This document shows positions 23,023-35,826 of a stretch of DNA of 64,000 bases, one piece after another; within the stretch, counting starts at the first letter, position 1, and the number at the start of each line of letters is the position of its first letter. The notes beneath the pieces were generated by a model. It had not been told where the DNA came from. It ran no database searches and saw nothing but the letters and a program-made list of their open reading frames with translations. Location of the stretch: the NCBI GenBank assembly GCA_030549775.1, contig CM060175.1:95967470-96031469 (forward strand). The letters are read 5' to 3'. A program made the position numbers and the translations under genes. The stretch comes from Tamarix chinensis (Eukaryota; Streptophyta; Magnoliopsida; Caryophyllales; Tamaricaceae).

Positions 23023-26000
23023 ATAGATATTAAGGTGACAAAAAAGCTAATTGTTGGAAGAAAAACCACTTATAAAAGAGTCCAGACTTGATATGTTGAG
23101 TAAAAACAAATATATTAAATCTTTTGATGTTATTTGTTTATTAATGCTTCTCTTGTACATAATTATCCTTTTTATTTATTTTGTGGTATAGTTAGCATTT
23201 TTTTTATATGCATAGTCCATATATCAACTTTTCTTATGCATATAATTTGACAATTTGGGTTGTTTTTTAGTTCCCACAACTTAAATTAATGATTAAAGTA
23301 GCTGAAGAAAGAGTTTTTTTAATTAACTTTGAACTTCAATTATGGGACGTTGTAACATGTAAATATATCAGAGACATTTTTGTGATATTTGTAGGATCGT
23401 ATGATCCAATATTATGATTTGATTATGATTACATGGTGGTGATGAGGATTGTACTATGTTGTAGGGTATGGAAATAAGCACTACACTATGCACAAGTATA
23501 CACAGTTGATCCAATTAATACAAAGTAAGTGAGTTACATTCCATGGAGATTGGCAATAACCATATTGTTAGGATAGAGTTACACTATAGGGTTTAATATA
23601 GAATAACACAACATATTCACAAGTCATATACATATAAACACACTGAATACTGAGAAAATGTAATATAGTATAATATATGCTAGCAACAAGAAGAAATGAA
23701 AGCACATTGGTAAGGTAGGAAACTATTCAAAATAAGGAACGTGGAGAAGGGATTATTATGTCACCTAACATTTCAATACTCAATATAATATAGCATGTCA
23801 TACATTACAAGATATCAACATCCTACTTCTCACTCGGCTTCACTTAGTGTGAAGTATACTCTTATGTCATCATCATCTCAATACACAATCCATGGAAATA
23901 TCACATAGTGAGTGTTGTTTTGTTAATGACAAGGCCTAAACACATCTCTTTGCCACTCCTACCACCTTTCTAACATAATCCATCCTATTTATATTGATCG
24001 GACTTTAGAGGGTTATGTAGGTGTTAAACGTGGCCAACATTTGACACACATAATCATTCAAAACATCAAAGTGAAGTACTCATTAAACAGGAACAATGTT
24101 ACAATATTCAAGCATTGACAACACTCGGATCCAATTGATCCTCCCAACAAATAGGTTCAACTCATGTCGGCCTCTATTACTACATAACAGAGTTAAAAAT
24201 AAAAAGGGTAGAAAAGAAGAATTAAATCGGGGAAGAAGAGATGGGGTGTACCCTAATATAACTAAATGGTAATTAATTTCTCGTATGTAATTTTGGTGGA
24301 GCACTACTTTCTTTGTTTGTGTTTCCTTTTTTTAACCATCCTTCCTTCTTCGTTTTATTCTACTTTTCTTGATTGATTGATGCTCCCTACATTGTTCTAG
24401 TCTCTCTTAAATATAATATTATAGATGAGTTAAGAGGCAACTATGGCATTTATAGAGAAAAATATTTGGGTCTTGTGAGGTATAATAGATAAAATAAAAG
24501 ACCCTATAGCTATAATTAGCCATTTTTCATATTTACCCATTTTTAAAAAATGACAACAACTTGATCTACAATGTGGTACTTTAGCTTGCCATGTAGGGCA
24601 TGTCACTCTACATTTTTTATCATCATGCCATGATGCTTCACCCTATGAGAGATAAGGGTAAATTTTCCTCCAAAATGTAAAATAATAATAATCATAAGTG
24701 GGTTGCAAAGTACTAAATTGAGGTTGTATAGGACATAAGTTCCTATGTTCTTTCACTTAGGTGTTTTAACCTTGTAGGGTGGGAAAAGTTTGTAGAAATT
24801 CATACCCTACAATGTTATTATAGTTAAAAAAAACATAAAAATGCATCCTAGAAGAGGGTTAAAATATTCATTACGTAAGTGTTATCAACTCACCCTAACT
24901 TAATTTGTTGCTGTCTTAAACAACCTTGTAAAAATCTAGATCAATAAATATACTAATTGTATCCCATATGTTCATAGATCATGACTCTTGGCCTTCAACT
25001 GAGTTAGGGTACAAGTTAGTGTACTTGAGGAGTGGAAGTGCCAACTTAATGAAAGCGAAGCTTACCTTACTATGTGTGGGGGAGAGCAGTGTGAGTGTCA
25101 TCTTAGAGTGTCACTTGCTTAACCTTGCATCCTAAGGTTAATTGGAAAGCTTAAGGACCAGCCTTAAGGGTTAGGTTTAAACCTTATAGGGTGTTGGTTC
25201 CTATCAGATAGATCATCCTATAGGGTGAGTATTTTATTTTATTTTTTTTTGTAGAAAGACTTTTCAAGTGAATATGGTTTTTGGCTTAGGTAAATATTTG
25301 TTTATTCAACAAAAATTAATATTTTTTACACCATGTCACATATTCCACAAGTACTTTTAGCATACTTGTACCCTATGGTGTTGTTTTATGCAAGTGTGTA
25401 TAGGGGTCTCATGCAGGCTCCCCTAGTTAATAAGCGTTGTGGGCATAAGAGTTATGAACATCACTACTATCATTGATAGGGTTTCCTTATCATTGTTTCT
25501 TTTGGTAAGGACACACCAAATCCCTTAAACTTAATAACAAATCCACTCTATAAGGTTCTCTATCCTAGAGGATTTAGTTTCCCTCTTAGTTTCCGCTACC
25601 CTGTAAGGTTGGTCTTTTACTATTGATCCCTCAACCTAGTTGACTCTAGGCACAATTAAGTTGATGCCACATAGGTGATTGTGTACTAAGAGTGTTACCC
25701 AAGCAACCATTCCATCCCTCAAGAAGTAGGCAAATTAAAACTTAAGTATGAAGATTATTATTATTATTTTCAATTGAAAGGAATCAATAAGCTTCATTGA
25801 GCCATTATCATATGTACAATCAAGGCATACCATATGTGTTCTACTAAACTGTCATGTTAAGAAGAGCATAAATAGGGAAAATAGATATTATATTATAACA
25901 AAAACTATATGATAGGATGAGATAGAGAAACTACCTTGTACACCTAGTAGAGTGTAAACAAAGTATATTACATTGTGATATAATTTAGAGAAAAAAGATA

Positions 26001-26812
26001 CTATATATAAGAAAGATAAAATTACTAATATATTCAGTAAGATTGAAAGATAGCTATATAATATGTACTCAAGCAAAATAATAATGGGAGGAAAATACAT
26101 GTAAGTGCTAGCTATGATTTTGCCTTGGACAAAATACGGTAGGGTCCTCACTACTAATGGGTGGAGGGTGATCGAATGCATAGGTGAATAGAATCAAACC
26201 TTTTATGGTCTTAAAAGAAAACAAAAAAGAATAGTTTTCTCAAGGTAAGCACTTAGTGCTTCTTGTAATCTAATATTCAAGAATGAGAGTGCATGACATT
26301 TTAGATCCTAGTAGTAATCTCTTCATAAAGTTGAGCTGCATTACTAAGGTCTAGTTACTATATATCTTCATGCAACCCTCCTCCTCCCTCAATCTCTTTC
26401 TCATTATTTGTCGCTGCCTCTTTTTCTAAAAGGTCGTCCCTCACCAACCTAAAGTTGTCCAAAGATGACATGAATTTGGAAACACTGACCACCATCTTAT
26501 CTCCTCCCTCCGAGGTAACTCCAGCTCTAGCACAAAGTCGTGTACCACTAATGAAGGGAAGAAGTTAGGCCCTATTATCTTTAATGAGCTATGTAGCCAA
26601 AGGAGATCATGTGGTCATGCATAGTAAAGAGTGAGGGTATGTAGAAAATGATACCACACCCTGATAATGGGATAATAATGCATTATTACTAATTTAAGTT
26701 GGAAGCAAAATGACCTAATAGAGCTATTAAACATGCATTTGATTGACAAACCTTTTATTAGAGAGGTATAAAAGTGTTATGCTAATATACATGGAAATGT
26801 TTTTGCTTATGG
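23023..26812. other. Unassigned 3.8-kb spacer
   Basis: AT-rich, with no element ends I can recognise. The words CTTATAGGGTG, CCTATAGGGTG and ACCCTGTAAGG recur between 24770 and 25620. One frame at 26455-26637 stays open except for a single stop and reads SKDDMNLETLTTILSPPSEV, which I do not recognise; it may be a decayed exon or chance. Confidence 0.3.
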
Positions 26813-26916
26813 TACGTTGTAATACCCCAAAATTTACAACTGAAAAATTTCGTTTAATGAAAAGGTTTAGCCGAAGCGAAATCACAAAAATGTAAATTAT
26901 GGGGATATTACCACCA

Positions 26917-26962
26917 CACGTAGTACCAGACCGATTTACTTTTACTGTTCAAGTACCAAGTG
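26917..26962 (-). other. Hairpin A of LTR-3
   Basis: 46 nt, 15 of 19 positions paired by hand count. The weakest stem of the LTR-1 to LTR-4 set. It lies 99 nt from the LTR end. Confidence 0.55.
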
Positions 26963-27339
26963 CTAAGGCTGATTGGGATAGACATTAAACACGAGTTGAT
27001 AATTAAAACGAGCATTCATAAAATAAATGAGTTGTTAACCGTGTAGGAAATCAGAATGCGGTAATCAAAAGGTACAGTCCAAAAGTATAATTTTAAAGTT
27101 CCAAACATCAGAAACATTATACACCAGAATAAAACTAAATATAATGATACAGGAAAGATAAGACGGATGATATACTCTGGCCACATCACTCTCGACCCCC
27201 AAGCTAGGTCCAAGCTCAGCTCTCAGCCCCGCCTGATGCCTCGTAAGCGTCATAGGCATCGAAGATAGAATCACCAACCTGCACTAAGTTAGAGGGGCCT
27301 TCTGCTTGTGGGAATGAGCAACACCCATAAAATGGGTGG

Positions 27340-27358
27340 TCAGTACGCTACGTACTAA
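27340..27358 (-). other. Hairpin B of LTR-3
   Basis: In sense TTAGTAC, loop GTAGC, GTACTGA. Six Watson-Crick pairs and one T-G. Confidence 0.55.
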
Positions 27359-27531
27359 GTAAGGTAACCGTGCACTAAGGCCAACACATAAGAGCACATA
27401 ACTCAATCACAACAACATGATAGATAGCACACAATTTCTCAGGTAAATAAAGGCCCACACTGGTTATTTATTCTCTGGATAGTACTCTTTTCACAACATA
27501 ATTTTTATCAATCCATGCGAGTACAGGAACC

Positions 27532-27774
27532 CCACTATTATAGCCGATGGATCAGTCACTTACAGGGCAAAACGCACCTGACCAATATTATACATCGGTG
27601 GATTGGTCTCTAGGACAAACGCTCTTGGCCACTATTATGCTGGTGGATCGGTCTGGCCCCGACTCTCATGGTGTTCCACTATAAGTACTTAGTATCTTTT
27701 ACGTGTCTTAACAAATTAGGGTTTGGTTTATTGAGATCAGGATCCCCCACTATTATAACTGGTGGATCGGTCAC
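27532..27774 (-). repeat. Dyad array of LTR-3, four copies
   Basis: Four copies of CCACTATTATAGCCGATGG-like units with ATCGGTC tails. The second copy is changed to CCAATATTATACATCGG. Confidence 0.75.
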
Positions 27775-28373
27775 TTAACCGAAGCTCACAGTCACCCAAA
27801 TGACACTTCTATTACCTTCCTCATGCCCCGAGACAACTTTCCATACATAAAGTTTGCCCCTATACAAACTCTAACCATCCCATGCAAAACCCTCGTTATT
27901 TATCATGTCAAACCCTAAAATTCCCATGCAAACCCTAGTTCCTCCCACACAAACCCTAGTTTCTCCTACTCTTTCATTTTATTTAAATCCCTCCTTTTTT
28001 TTATTCACCACTCATAGATCATGGGTTATTTAGGCCATTCTTACCTACGTTAGACAACTTACTTCCCCTTGATTATCTTTATCTCCCATTTCTCTTTTTC
28101 ATGCCTTCATCCCACATCACCACATTAATTATCCTAGCATGCATGTCCTAAAGGCCACGTCACATCACGTCACAACTTGCAGCATATCTATATCAACACA
28201 TATTAGAAGAGATCACATGAACATATCTCTGTTCCAAACCGCGCTATACATAAAACAGTTAAGATAATAGCATATAGGACACGACATATAATTATATAGG
28301 ACAACCAATGCATGTAAGACATATAGCACACATGCAACCTTAGCTACACCCTTACCTAAATGTTGTCGGGCTT

Positions 28374-28385
28374 GGAGCACGCTCC
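28374..28385. other. Palindrome GGAGCACGCTCC in LTR-3
   Basis: Identical to the LTR-1 copy and in the same relative place. Confidence 0.6.
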
Positions 28386-28621
28386 TACGCCTCATGAGGG
28401 TTTTGACTTGATTCACCTATAAGAAGGAAATATTATGGGTTAATCTCCCTCTACCAAAATTACCATAATTTCCTATCTTACCCCTATCATGGCCTAATAC
28501 TAAGGCTAATAATGATAATAGTAGTTTATAATTAAAAGTAGGGTTATTATTCTTAAAATAATTAATCGTGCCACTACTAACCAAAGTATGTCTTAGTGAT
28601 ACTCATAGTATTAAAGTAAGG

Positions 28622-28810
28622 GTTTCAATATTAATAATAATAAAATTATTATTAGTTTTATAACGATACTAATATCGACCCTAAATTCTAGTAATATTAA
28701 TAGTAATAATAGTGATGAAAATAATATAAAAAGTAATAGCCATGATGATACTTATATTAATAACGCTACTGGTGGTAGTAGTAATAATAGTAACAATAAC
28801 GTTGAAAGTG

Positions 28811-28858
<48 letters not shown>

Positions 28859-28904
28859 GTGGTAATGATAGTATTCATAATAACAATAATAATAATAATA
28901 ATAA

Positions 28905-28951
<47 letters not shown>

Positions 28952-29007
28952 ATAATAGTAATAATAATTATAGTAGTAATAGTAATGATAATAATAATAA
29001 ATATAAC

Positions 29008-29077
<70 letters not shown>

Positions 29078-29344
29078 GTAATGATAATAATAATGATAGG
29101 AACAACAACAACAACAACAACAACAATAATAATAACAATAATAATACTAGTGATGAAAATAATATAAAAGTAATGGCCAAAGTTAGTATTAGTATTATTA
29201 GTAACAAAGTAATGATAATAATAATGATGATAATAGTAGTAGTAATAATAATAAGGATAGTAATAGTAGTAATAATAACAAAGTTGTAGTCTTTTACATA
29301 GTAATACCATTAATTAGAAATCTCTCCGGAATAAGAGTTAGAAC

Positions 29345-29377
<33 letters not shown>

Positions 29378-29425
29378 GTAATAGTAATAGTAATAGTAAT
29401 AGTAATAGTAATAGTAATAATAGTT
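28622..29425. repeat. Expanded AAT/AGT/AAC microsatellite zone in LTR-3
   Basis: About 800 bp of trinucleotide runs: AAT blocks, an AGT block near 28905-28950, an AAC block near 29100-29125 and a six-base AATAGT block near 29375-29420. It is two to five times longer than the zones of LTR-1 and LTR-2. Long isoleucine-, valine- and tyrosine-rich frames here are repeat artefacts. Confidence 0.9.
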
Positions 29426-29938
29426 AACAATAATACTATTAATATTAAAAATCATTAACACTTCTATAAAAAGGGTTTAAGGGTTAAGAAATTGGGATAC
29501 CACCTAGGCTTGGTGGTGAAGCCGGCGACGGTGGTGGCGGTGGAGGAAAAAGGGTGGTGGAGAGATGGATGTGGAGGCTAGGGGAGAGGGAAGTAGGGGG
29601 AAAATGGAAGTGTGGGGAGGTAGAGTAAGGTCCCTTGGTTTTTTTGGGGGGTAGAGGTGGCAGAATCGGTGGCAGACGGCGGCACAAGGGGCGGCGCAGG
29701 GTCGAAACGTGTTGTTCAGGAGGGGGACTTTGCACGGCCGGTGTGGCTTGTGCAGGGTAAGGCAAGGAAGGAGGGTGGCTTAGTTGCGTAGAGGGCGGTG
29801 CAGGGAAGGTTTTGGTGGCTGGAATTGGGTGGTGGCGACGACCGACGGCGGAGAAACGATGGTCTGATCGGGTGGTGGCACGCGGGTTGAATTTCTGGGC
29901 TGCCAAAATCAAAACCCTATTATGACAGCCTTCGGGGC

Positions 29939-29946
29939 TATATATA
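29939..29946 (-). promoter_or_regulatory. TATA box of LTR-3
   Basis: TATATATA on the minus strand within GATTTATATATAGCCCC, the counterpart of the TATAAATA boxes in LTR-1 and LTR-2. Confidence 0.5.
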
Positions 29947-30778
29947 AATCGATTGGAAGGGAAAATGAAAAAGGGGAGGAGTGGGAGAGTAGGGGGCAAG
30001 GGTTATGGCGCTTCGGCTAACAAGGGTAAGCTGGCGCAGGTCTACCTTCGTAGGTCATTTTTTACAAGGGAAAAAGGAATGACACGTGTAGGAGAGGGGA
30101 TGGTCGGCCTTGTCGAAATGATAAGTGAGTCAGTAGGGAAGAGACGGGAGGCATGGCTAGTCAGGGGGTGTGGTCGTCGACAGAAATTTCGGCGCTGATC
30201 TGGGGACTTATAGGCACGCGAGGAAGAAGACGACGCATGGGAGGGGCTAGACCGGCGGTCCATGAGTAAAGAAGAAAGAAAGGGAAAGGTCGGACTGGCC
30301 GGGAGAGAAGGACAAAAAATGACGCAGGCCGCGGAGGGAAAGGGGAGAAATTGGGCCGAAAGCGAGCTGGCCCAAGTCAGGGGAAAAGAGGGAAAAAGGG
30401 AGAGAAGGAAAGGAAAGAAAAGGAAAAAGAGAGGGAAAAAGAAAATGAAAAAGGAAAAAGAAAGGAAAAGGGTGGGTTGGCTTAATTAACATATTTTTGG
30501 TATTTTGGGATATTATATTAAAAAAATATTAATATTAAAAAATAATTAAATTCTCTTTTTAGGTTAATTTAGGAATTTTGAAAGGTTTTTCCTAAATTTC
30601 ATTTTAATTAGCAAAATACTCAAAATTTTCCTATTTAAATTATTTATTAATTTCTCCTAGATTTATCTTAATTAATTCCCTCTTATTTTAATAAAAATAG
30701 TTTATTTAATTAATTTTTCTAATAAATTCTTATTTTACCATAATTTCCTAAATTAGGGTTTTGGGGTATTTCATACGT

Positions 30779-31261
30779 ACCAAACACATATCACATTATC
30801 CATTAAGACATGTCAATTAAAATTAACTCGATGCTTTTATTAAAAGTTTGGATGTGTCTTGTATGTGCCCACACTCCTTTACACATGTGAAAGTAAGCGA
30901 CAAAAAAGGATAAAAGTGACAATTTTCCCAGTCTCAATGTGATAAAAAATGATATTGAGATTATAAAGCAATTAATACATCTTTCATGAAATATGGGCCT
31001 AAAGGGAAAGTCGAAGTTTAGTTGATGATTTTTATGCTTGCTAGATGTAGCTAATTTATAACTTGTGTTTATTATGGCTAATAAATTATGAAATTCATAT
31101 GTGTTGATTAATATTCCAACTCACATAGAAGTCCCCATAGTGACTTCTACTAAGTTGATGACATGTATGGTATAAATATGCTAAAACTATATGATAGAGG
31201 TCCAAATGTTTTGATACTCTAAAGAGGTGTTATTATCCTTGAAAATGGTAGAAAACTTATT
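30779..31261. other. Unassigned spacer
   Basis: AT-rich DNA between LTR-3 and the copia-like remnant. It may be further internal sequence of that remnant but I see no match within the window. Confidence 0.3.
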
Positions 31262-31950
31262 ATAATGAGTTTTTGTGTCAGTATGGATAAAATTCGAGAA
31301 TAGATTCTTCCAAAATAAAAATCCCATGAATTATTCTTACACTGGTTTAAGGTAGTATGAGGTCGACATTTATGATGTCTTTATCTAAACAATTGCAAAT
31401 GATAATGGAAAAAAGTGAGAATTATTCTCAATTTACTATGGAATGTCGTTGGATAAATGATTAAATGGGTTGGAATAGGCAAATGAAAGATAAATTTATC
31501 TACCTAACAAACATGATTTATTTATATTGGTATGAAATATAACATTCAAAAGTGTCGAACTAATTGGATATAATAGGGTGCTAAAAAATGATCCAAAAAG
31601 TCAATTTAGTGACATATGTTATTGTAAAAACACCATGTGTTTTGTCCCCAATAGGGGTTTTAATAGCAAAGTTTCAAATACAAGCACTATTGAAGTGTGT
31701 TTGTACATACAAAATATAATCACACGTAATGCAATATATGAAGGAGACATATTAAGTTGGGGGGATAAAACTATACTTTTTCTTTAGTCATGATTTTATC
31801 CCACTGGAATTTTCTAGTAGGATTTTTAATGAGGTAGTATTTCACAAGTATACTCTTGAAAGAGTATCCTAGATATTGGTGAATAAGATTCCTTTGTATA
31901 TGGATATACACTTTTGAGGTTCTCCTACACCTTCATATATATTCAATAAT
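31262..31950 (+). mobile_element. Copia-like 3' internal remnant A
   Basis: This stretch aligns along several hundred bases with the complement of about 49530-48870. Shared words include GATGTCTTTA-CTAAA, AATGATTRAATG and TTTTAATGAGGTAGTAT. The segment CTTTAGTCATGATTTTATCC...GGATTTTTAATGAGG (31780-31850) resembles the non-coding tail found between pol and the 3' LTR in many plant copia elements. No intact frame remains. The LTR that should follow is not visible; LTR-4 begins 228 bp further on. Confidence 0.5.
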
Positions 31951-32172
31951 TATGCGAAGTGATATAAGTATTTTGAGATGTATATATTAAATAAGTCTCC
32001 ACCACTATCTTCCATATATCTTAAATCCCTCTCATAATAGATTTAATAAATATGGATACTATTTATATGCGATACGGTAAATTATAACAAAGCACCATAT
32101 AAGTGACGATGCCATAAATATGATACAATACCAAGATAGGAGGAGAGAGATTTGAACTTGGGACATTTGACA
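31951..32172. other. Short spacer before LTR-4
   Basis: AT-rich and unassigned. It ends in CACCCAG, which supplies the target site of LTR-4. Confidence 0.4.
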
Positions 32173-32278
32173 CCCAGTGTAACACCCCCAAAATTCACTA
32201 CTGAAAATTTTCGTTAATTAAAAGGAAGATTAGCGGAAGCAGATAAATAAAACGTGAACTTTGGGAGTATTACCGCCA

Positions 32279-32324
32279 CACTTAGTACCAGACCGGTTCA
32301 CTCATACCGTTCCAGTACCAAGTG
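32279..32324 (-). other. Hairpin A of LTR-4
   Basis: In sense, arms begin CACTTGGTAC and end GTACTAAGTG around loop ATGAGTGA. 18 of 19 positions pair by hand count, including three G-U. It lies 101 nt from the LTR end. Confidence 0.75.
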
Positions 32325-32633
32325 CTAAGGCTAAGAAAATGAAATACAATTCAAAAGACATTCAACATGCATAAATCAGAGTAAATTGCAAGAACTTCAA
32401 CATACTTAAATTAGAGTAGCGCATCAAATTGTTTTCAGGAATAAAATCCACCGATGGCGGTTAAAGTACCAACATAACATCAAAACCAAGAAATTAAACG
32501 AAGAAGGAGGGAAAACCCTAACGATACCGGATAACTCCTTACTCTCTTTCCCTTAGCCCACTTGAGTAGCACCTGAAAAACCTGCAAGGGCACTGCCCAT
32601 TGAATAGGCAGGGGCCCCATAAAGGGAATCCCT

Positions 32634-32651
32634 TCAGTACTACGGTACTGA
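32634..32651 (-). other. Hairpin B of LTR-4
   Basis: TCAGTAC, tetraloop, GTACTGA: perfect 7-bp stem. A second dyad, TGCCYATT/AATRGGCA, lies just 5' on the plus strand near 32594. Confidence 0.65.
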
Positions 32652-32891
32652 GTAACCCTTTAATACTACACTTAAAGATAGGCCCGCATACGACACATAA
32701 TGCAAACTACACACATAAATAATATGAGGTGCATGCATAACAATAACATACATAATAATTTATACGTCACGATCGATACTTTGGGCCTTAAGCCATGTCA
32801 TAGTGTGAGATCAATACATTCGGGCCTTAAGCCATTATTCCGTCATTAATCCATCAATATCATATTTTATATTCATGTGAGTACGAGAACC

Positions 32892-33337
32892 CCACTATTA
32901 TAGCCGGTGGACCGGAAGGTATACACTCAGGGCAGAACGCCTCTGACCACTATTATTGCCGGTGGACCGGAAGATAAACACACAGGGCAGAACGCACCTG
33001 ACCACTATTATTTGCCGGTAGACCGGTCTAGCCCCGACTCACATGGTGTACCACTATAAGTGATTAGTATTTTTCCATAATCTTATTCACATACATAACC
33101 GATTTTATTGAGCTCGGGACCCCCACTATTATTGCCGGTGGACCGAAATACAGATAAACTCATCATCCAGGGCACAACGCTCCTGGCCACTATTATAACC
33201 GGTGGACCGGGATATATAAGAATCATCATCCAGGGCACAACGCTCCTGGCCACTATTATAACCGGTGGACCGGAATATATATAACTCATCATCCAGGGCA
33301 TAACGCTCCTGACCACTATTATAACCGGTGGACCGGT
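32892..33337 (-). repeat. Dyad array of LTR-4, seven copies
   Basis: Seven copies of CCACTATTAT-n-CCGGTGGACCGG. The last three repeat as 63-64-bp units with CATCATCCAGGGCA-AACGCTCC spacers, a local tandem amplification that creates a spurious frame (33083-33427). Confidence 0.85.
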
Positions 33338-33718
33338 ACTCAATATCATAATCATCTGGGCCCGGCTCATTAATATTTCACTTTCAATAATAGTATCTTT
33401 CCTTTCTTTAATCAGCACATCAATCATATTTATTTGCCTCTATTGGGAGATCAATAACCCGGGACGCAAAGGTACACCGGTCATACCGGTGCATATCAGC
33501 TACTCAGTACCCTTTAACCATGAACCCAAGGACGCAAATGTACCCTGGTCGTACTGGTGCATACAGCTAACTCAGTACCCTACCGACAAGGACACCTAAT
33601 CCATAAGTATGCATACCCCCTAACTAGGTCCGTAGAGCTAGAAAGAGTAAGATATAGGGCCTGGCTGGGGCACAAAGGCACACCAGCAAATACCAGAATA
33701 ATCGTGGACTAAACCACG

Positions 33719-33743
33719 TCCTTAGGGTAGCGACCCCTAAGGA
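33719..33743 (-). other. Hairpin E of LTR-4
   Basis: TCCTTAGGG, 7-nt loop, CCCTAAGGA: a perfect 9-bp stem. Same as LTR-8 at 60692-60716. In LTR-7 (56769-56793) one C-G pair is replaced by T-A. Confidence 0.7.
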
Positions 33744-34059
33744 GTCACCATTCCCGATCTCGAGGTCTTTCACTTTAAGTAATAGTGTCTTAATTAAGGT
33801 GATCACATAAAGCACGATAATCCGATACTTATTCACTTTCAATCGTTTCGATATCATTAATTGTTTCTTATTCAAAGGATTATCCAGGATGTCACAGAGA
33901 AACCATCAAGGCCATACTAATCATTAGATACTCTTACTTGGCTAATCAGCATTATTTAATCATATTAATGTTCCACAATCTCAAGGACGTGTTAGGTACA
34001 AACTACTCATTTGCCCTTTACTTATATAATTGTTAAGTATCCATTCCTTACTTGATAAA

Positions 34060-35080
34060 TTACCGCATTACCCTTAAGGTTGCATAATTACCAAATTACC
34101 CTTTGTCCAATTTAGATTACCAAATTATCTCATACACTTTTTAGATCACCATTCACCCCTCATAATTACTACACTTATCATATTTCCCATTTGGTTGGTT
34201 ATATTACCAAATCGCCCTTCTCCTTTGTTATAATTACTAAATTGCCCTTGAGTTGGATAAATTACCAAATTGCCTTTCTCCTTATCGTAATTACCATTTT
34301 ACCTCTCTCAATTATTTTTAATTGCCATTTAGCCTTTTCAATTATCATAAATTCCAAATTAACCTTCCTCATAATTAATTTACCCCTCTTCATAATTACA
34401 ATTACCAATTTTACCCTTGTCCATATTTAAAATTACCATAATGCCCTTTAATTGGTTAATTTACCCAATTACCCTTCTATAGCATCATACTTATCCAATT
34501 GCCCTTCTGCAATCATAATTTAATTTCTAAATTATCGTTTGTCGTTATCATAATTACCACGTTACCCCTTACTCCCAAGTTTACCATAATATCCTTTTAT
34601 TTACAAAATTACCATTTTACCCCTTACATCCAATTTTACCATAATATCCTTTTATTTATGAAAATTACCACCATACATCTTTTACTTTACAAATCACTAT
34701 TTTACCCTTTCACATCCAAGATTACCATCTTTATCTTTCCTTACATAATTACCATTTTTCCCTTCTTTTCCAAATTACCATATTACCCCTTTACTTATAA
34801 ATTTCCACTTCGCCATTCACTTATAAAATTTACCATATTACCCTTTACTTATGAAATTACGATTTTGCCCCTTTACCTCCAAAATTACCATAGTGCCCTC
34901 CTTCATCCAAAATTACTATTTTACCCCTACTTCCAAAATTACCATTTTACCCTTCTTTCTCACAACTTACAATTTTATCCTTTACTTGTAAATTATCATT
35001 TAACCATTTAATCATAAAATTTCCATATTATTCTTTTATCTCAAAAATTACCGAAATACCCTTTTCACTTATAAAATTTC
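34060..35080 (-). repeat. Short tandem repeats of LTR-4
   Basis: Some 35 imperfect units of about 25-32 bp with the core AATTACCAAATTACCC (sense GGGTAATTTGGTAATT). Counterpart of 59205-60380 in LTR-8. Phenylalanine-rich frames here are artefacts. Confidence 0.85.
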
Positions 35081-35718
35081 CACTCAACCCCTTTATTCAC
35101 CATTTTTATGAATTTGCTAACACTACATAAAATAATGATATTAATACTTCATTTTTATCATCTAAGTCCACCAACTTGTCATTTTTCAACATAATACTCA
35201 ATAGCAACTACACACATTGATTTATATACCTCATAAGCATAATTAATAAAATACCTTTAAACAATAACATCATTCATGCATTAGCAACATGATACATCAT
35301 AAACAAGTATTTAACATTTCCATCCATAATCAAACTCCTTCCTTAATTAACATACCTACATATGGCACAAAAGTTATCATGCTTTTTCTTTTTAACAAAC
35401 AATATAAGAAACCATAAACATATCATGCTAAGCATACAAAACATGCATAAAATCATACTAAACCCTAAATGTGCTAGCATGCGTTTTTCCATATATTTAA
35501 GGGAGGACTAACGGTTACCTTAATCCCAAAAAATATCAAATCTTACCAAGCATAATTAGCAACTCAACACCTAAAAATAATATCCATCATTATTGTTAGA
35601 AATAAGAAGTTAAAAAGGATAAAACTTTATAAAAAAATTTTATTTAATAATAATACACTTGAATTAAATATGGATATACCTCAAAACTTAACCAAATGAG
35701 TTTCAAAATAAGGGGGAG

Positions 35719-35742
35719 CTCACGCTTCATGAGTAGCGTGAG
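35719..35742 (-). other. Stem-loop D near the LTR-4 start site
   Basis: CTCACGCT, 8-nt loop, AGCGTGAG, about 80 nt downstream of the TATA-like box in sense. LTR-8 has a longer version at 58517-58540. Confidence 0.6.
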
Positions 35743-35818
35743 TTTCATGCATAATCATGGGGAGAAAAGGGCTCAAAGAGGGTGAAGGGAGAAAAATCCA
35801 TTATTTTCGGGTTAGGGT

Positions 35819-35826
35819 ATTTATGC
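35819..35826 (-). promoter_or_regulatory. TATA-like box of LTR-4
   Basis: CATAAATA on the minus strand in CTAGCATAAATACCC, matching the TATAAATACCC context of LTR-2. Confidence 0.5.

Larger units (their letters stand above)
26818..30773 (-). mobile_element. Solo LTR-3 (Tekay-type), 3956 bp
   Basis: Starts TGTAATACCCCAAAATTT and ends TTTTGGGGTATTTCA, with exact 5-bp duplications TACGT (26813-26817 and 30774-30778). Sense is minus: AT-rich 5' part (30773-30490), GC-rich zone (30480-29470) with a TATA box at 29946-29939, an expanded AAT zone (29425-28622), palindrome (28385-28374), dyads (27774-27532), hairpin B (27358-27340), hairpin A (26962-26917). Same subfamily as LTR-1 and LTR-2. No internal genes adjoin it. 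Confidence 0.9.

Noticed and set aside
26455..26637. A possible exon reading SKDDMNLETLTTILSPPSEV
   Set aside because: One in-frame stop, no splice sites and no family recognised; mentioned only in the spacer entry.
28681..29310. Long open frames rich in Y/I/T, V/I or L over 28681-29310
   Set aside because: They are translations of AAT/AGT/AAC microsatellites and exist on both strands at once.
33083..33427. 114-residue frame with an internally repeated PPVIIVARSVVPWM motif
   Set aside because: The protein repeat reflects the CCGGTGG dyad array of LTR-4; no independent support for coding.
34191..35011. Frames rich in F, I, P and T over the LTR-4 tandem repeats
   Set aside because: They are translations of AATTACCATTTTACCC repeats. 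The LTR-8 copies show the same on the opposite strand.
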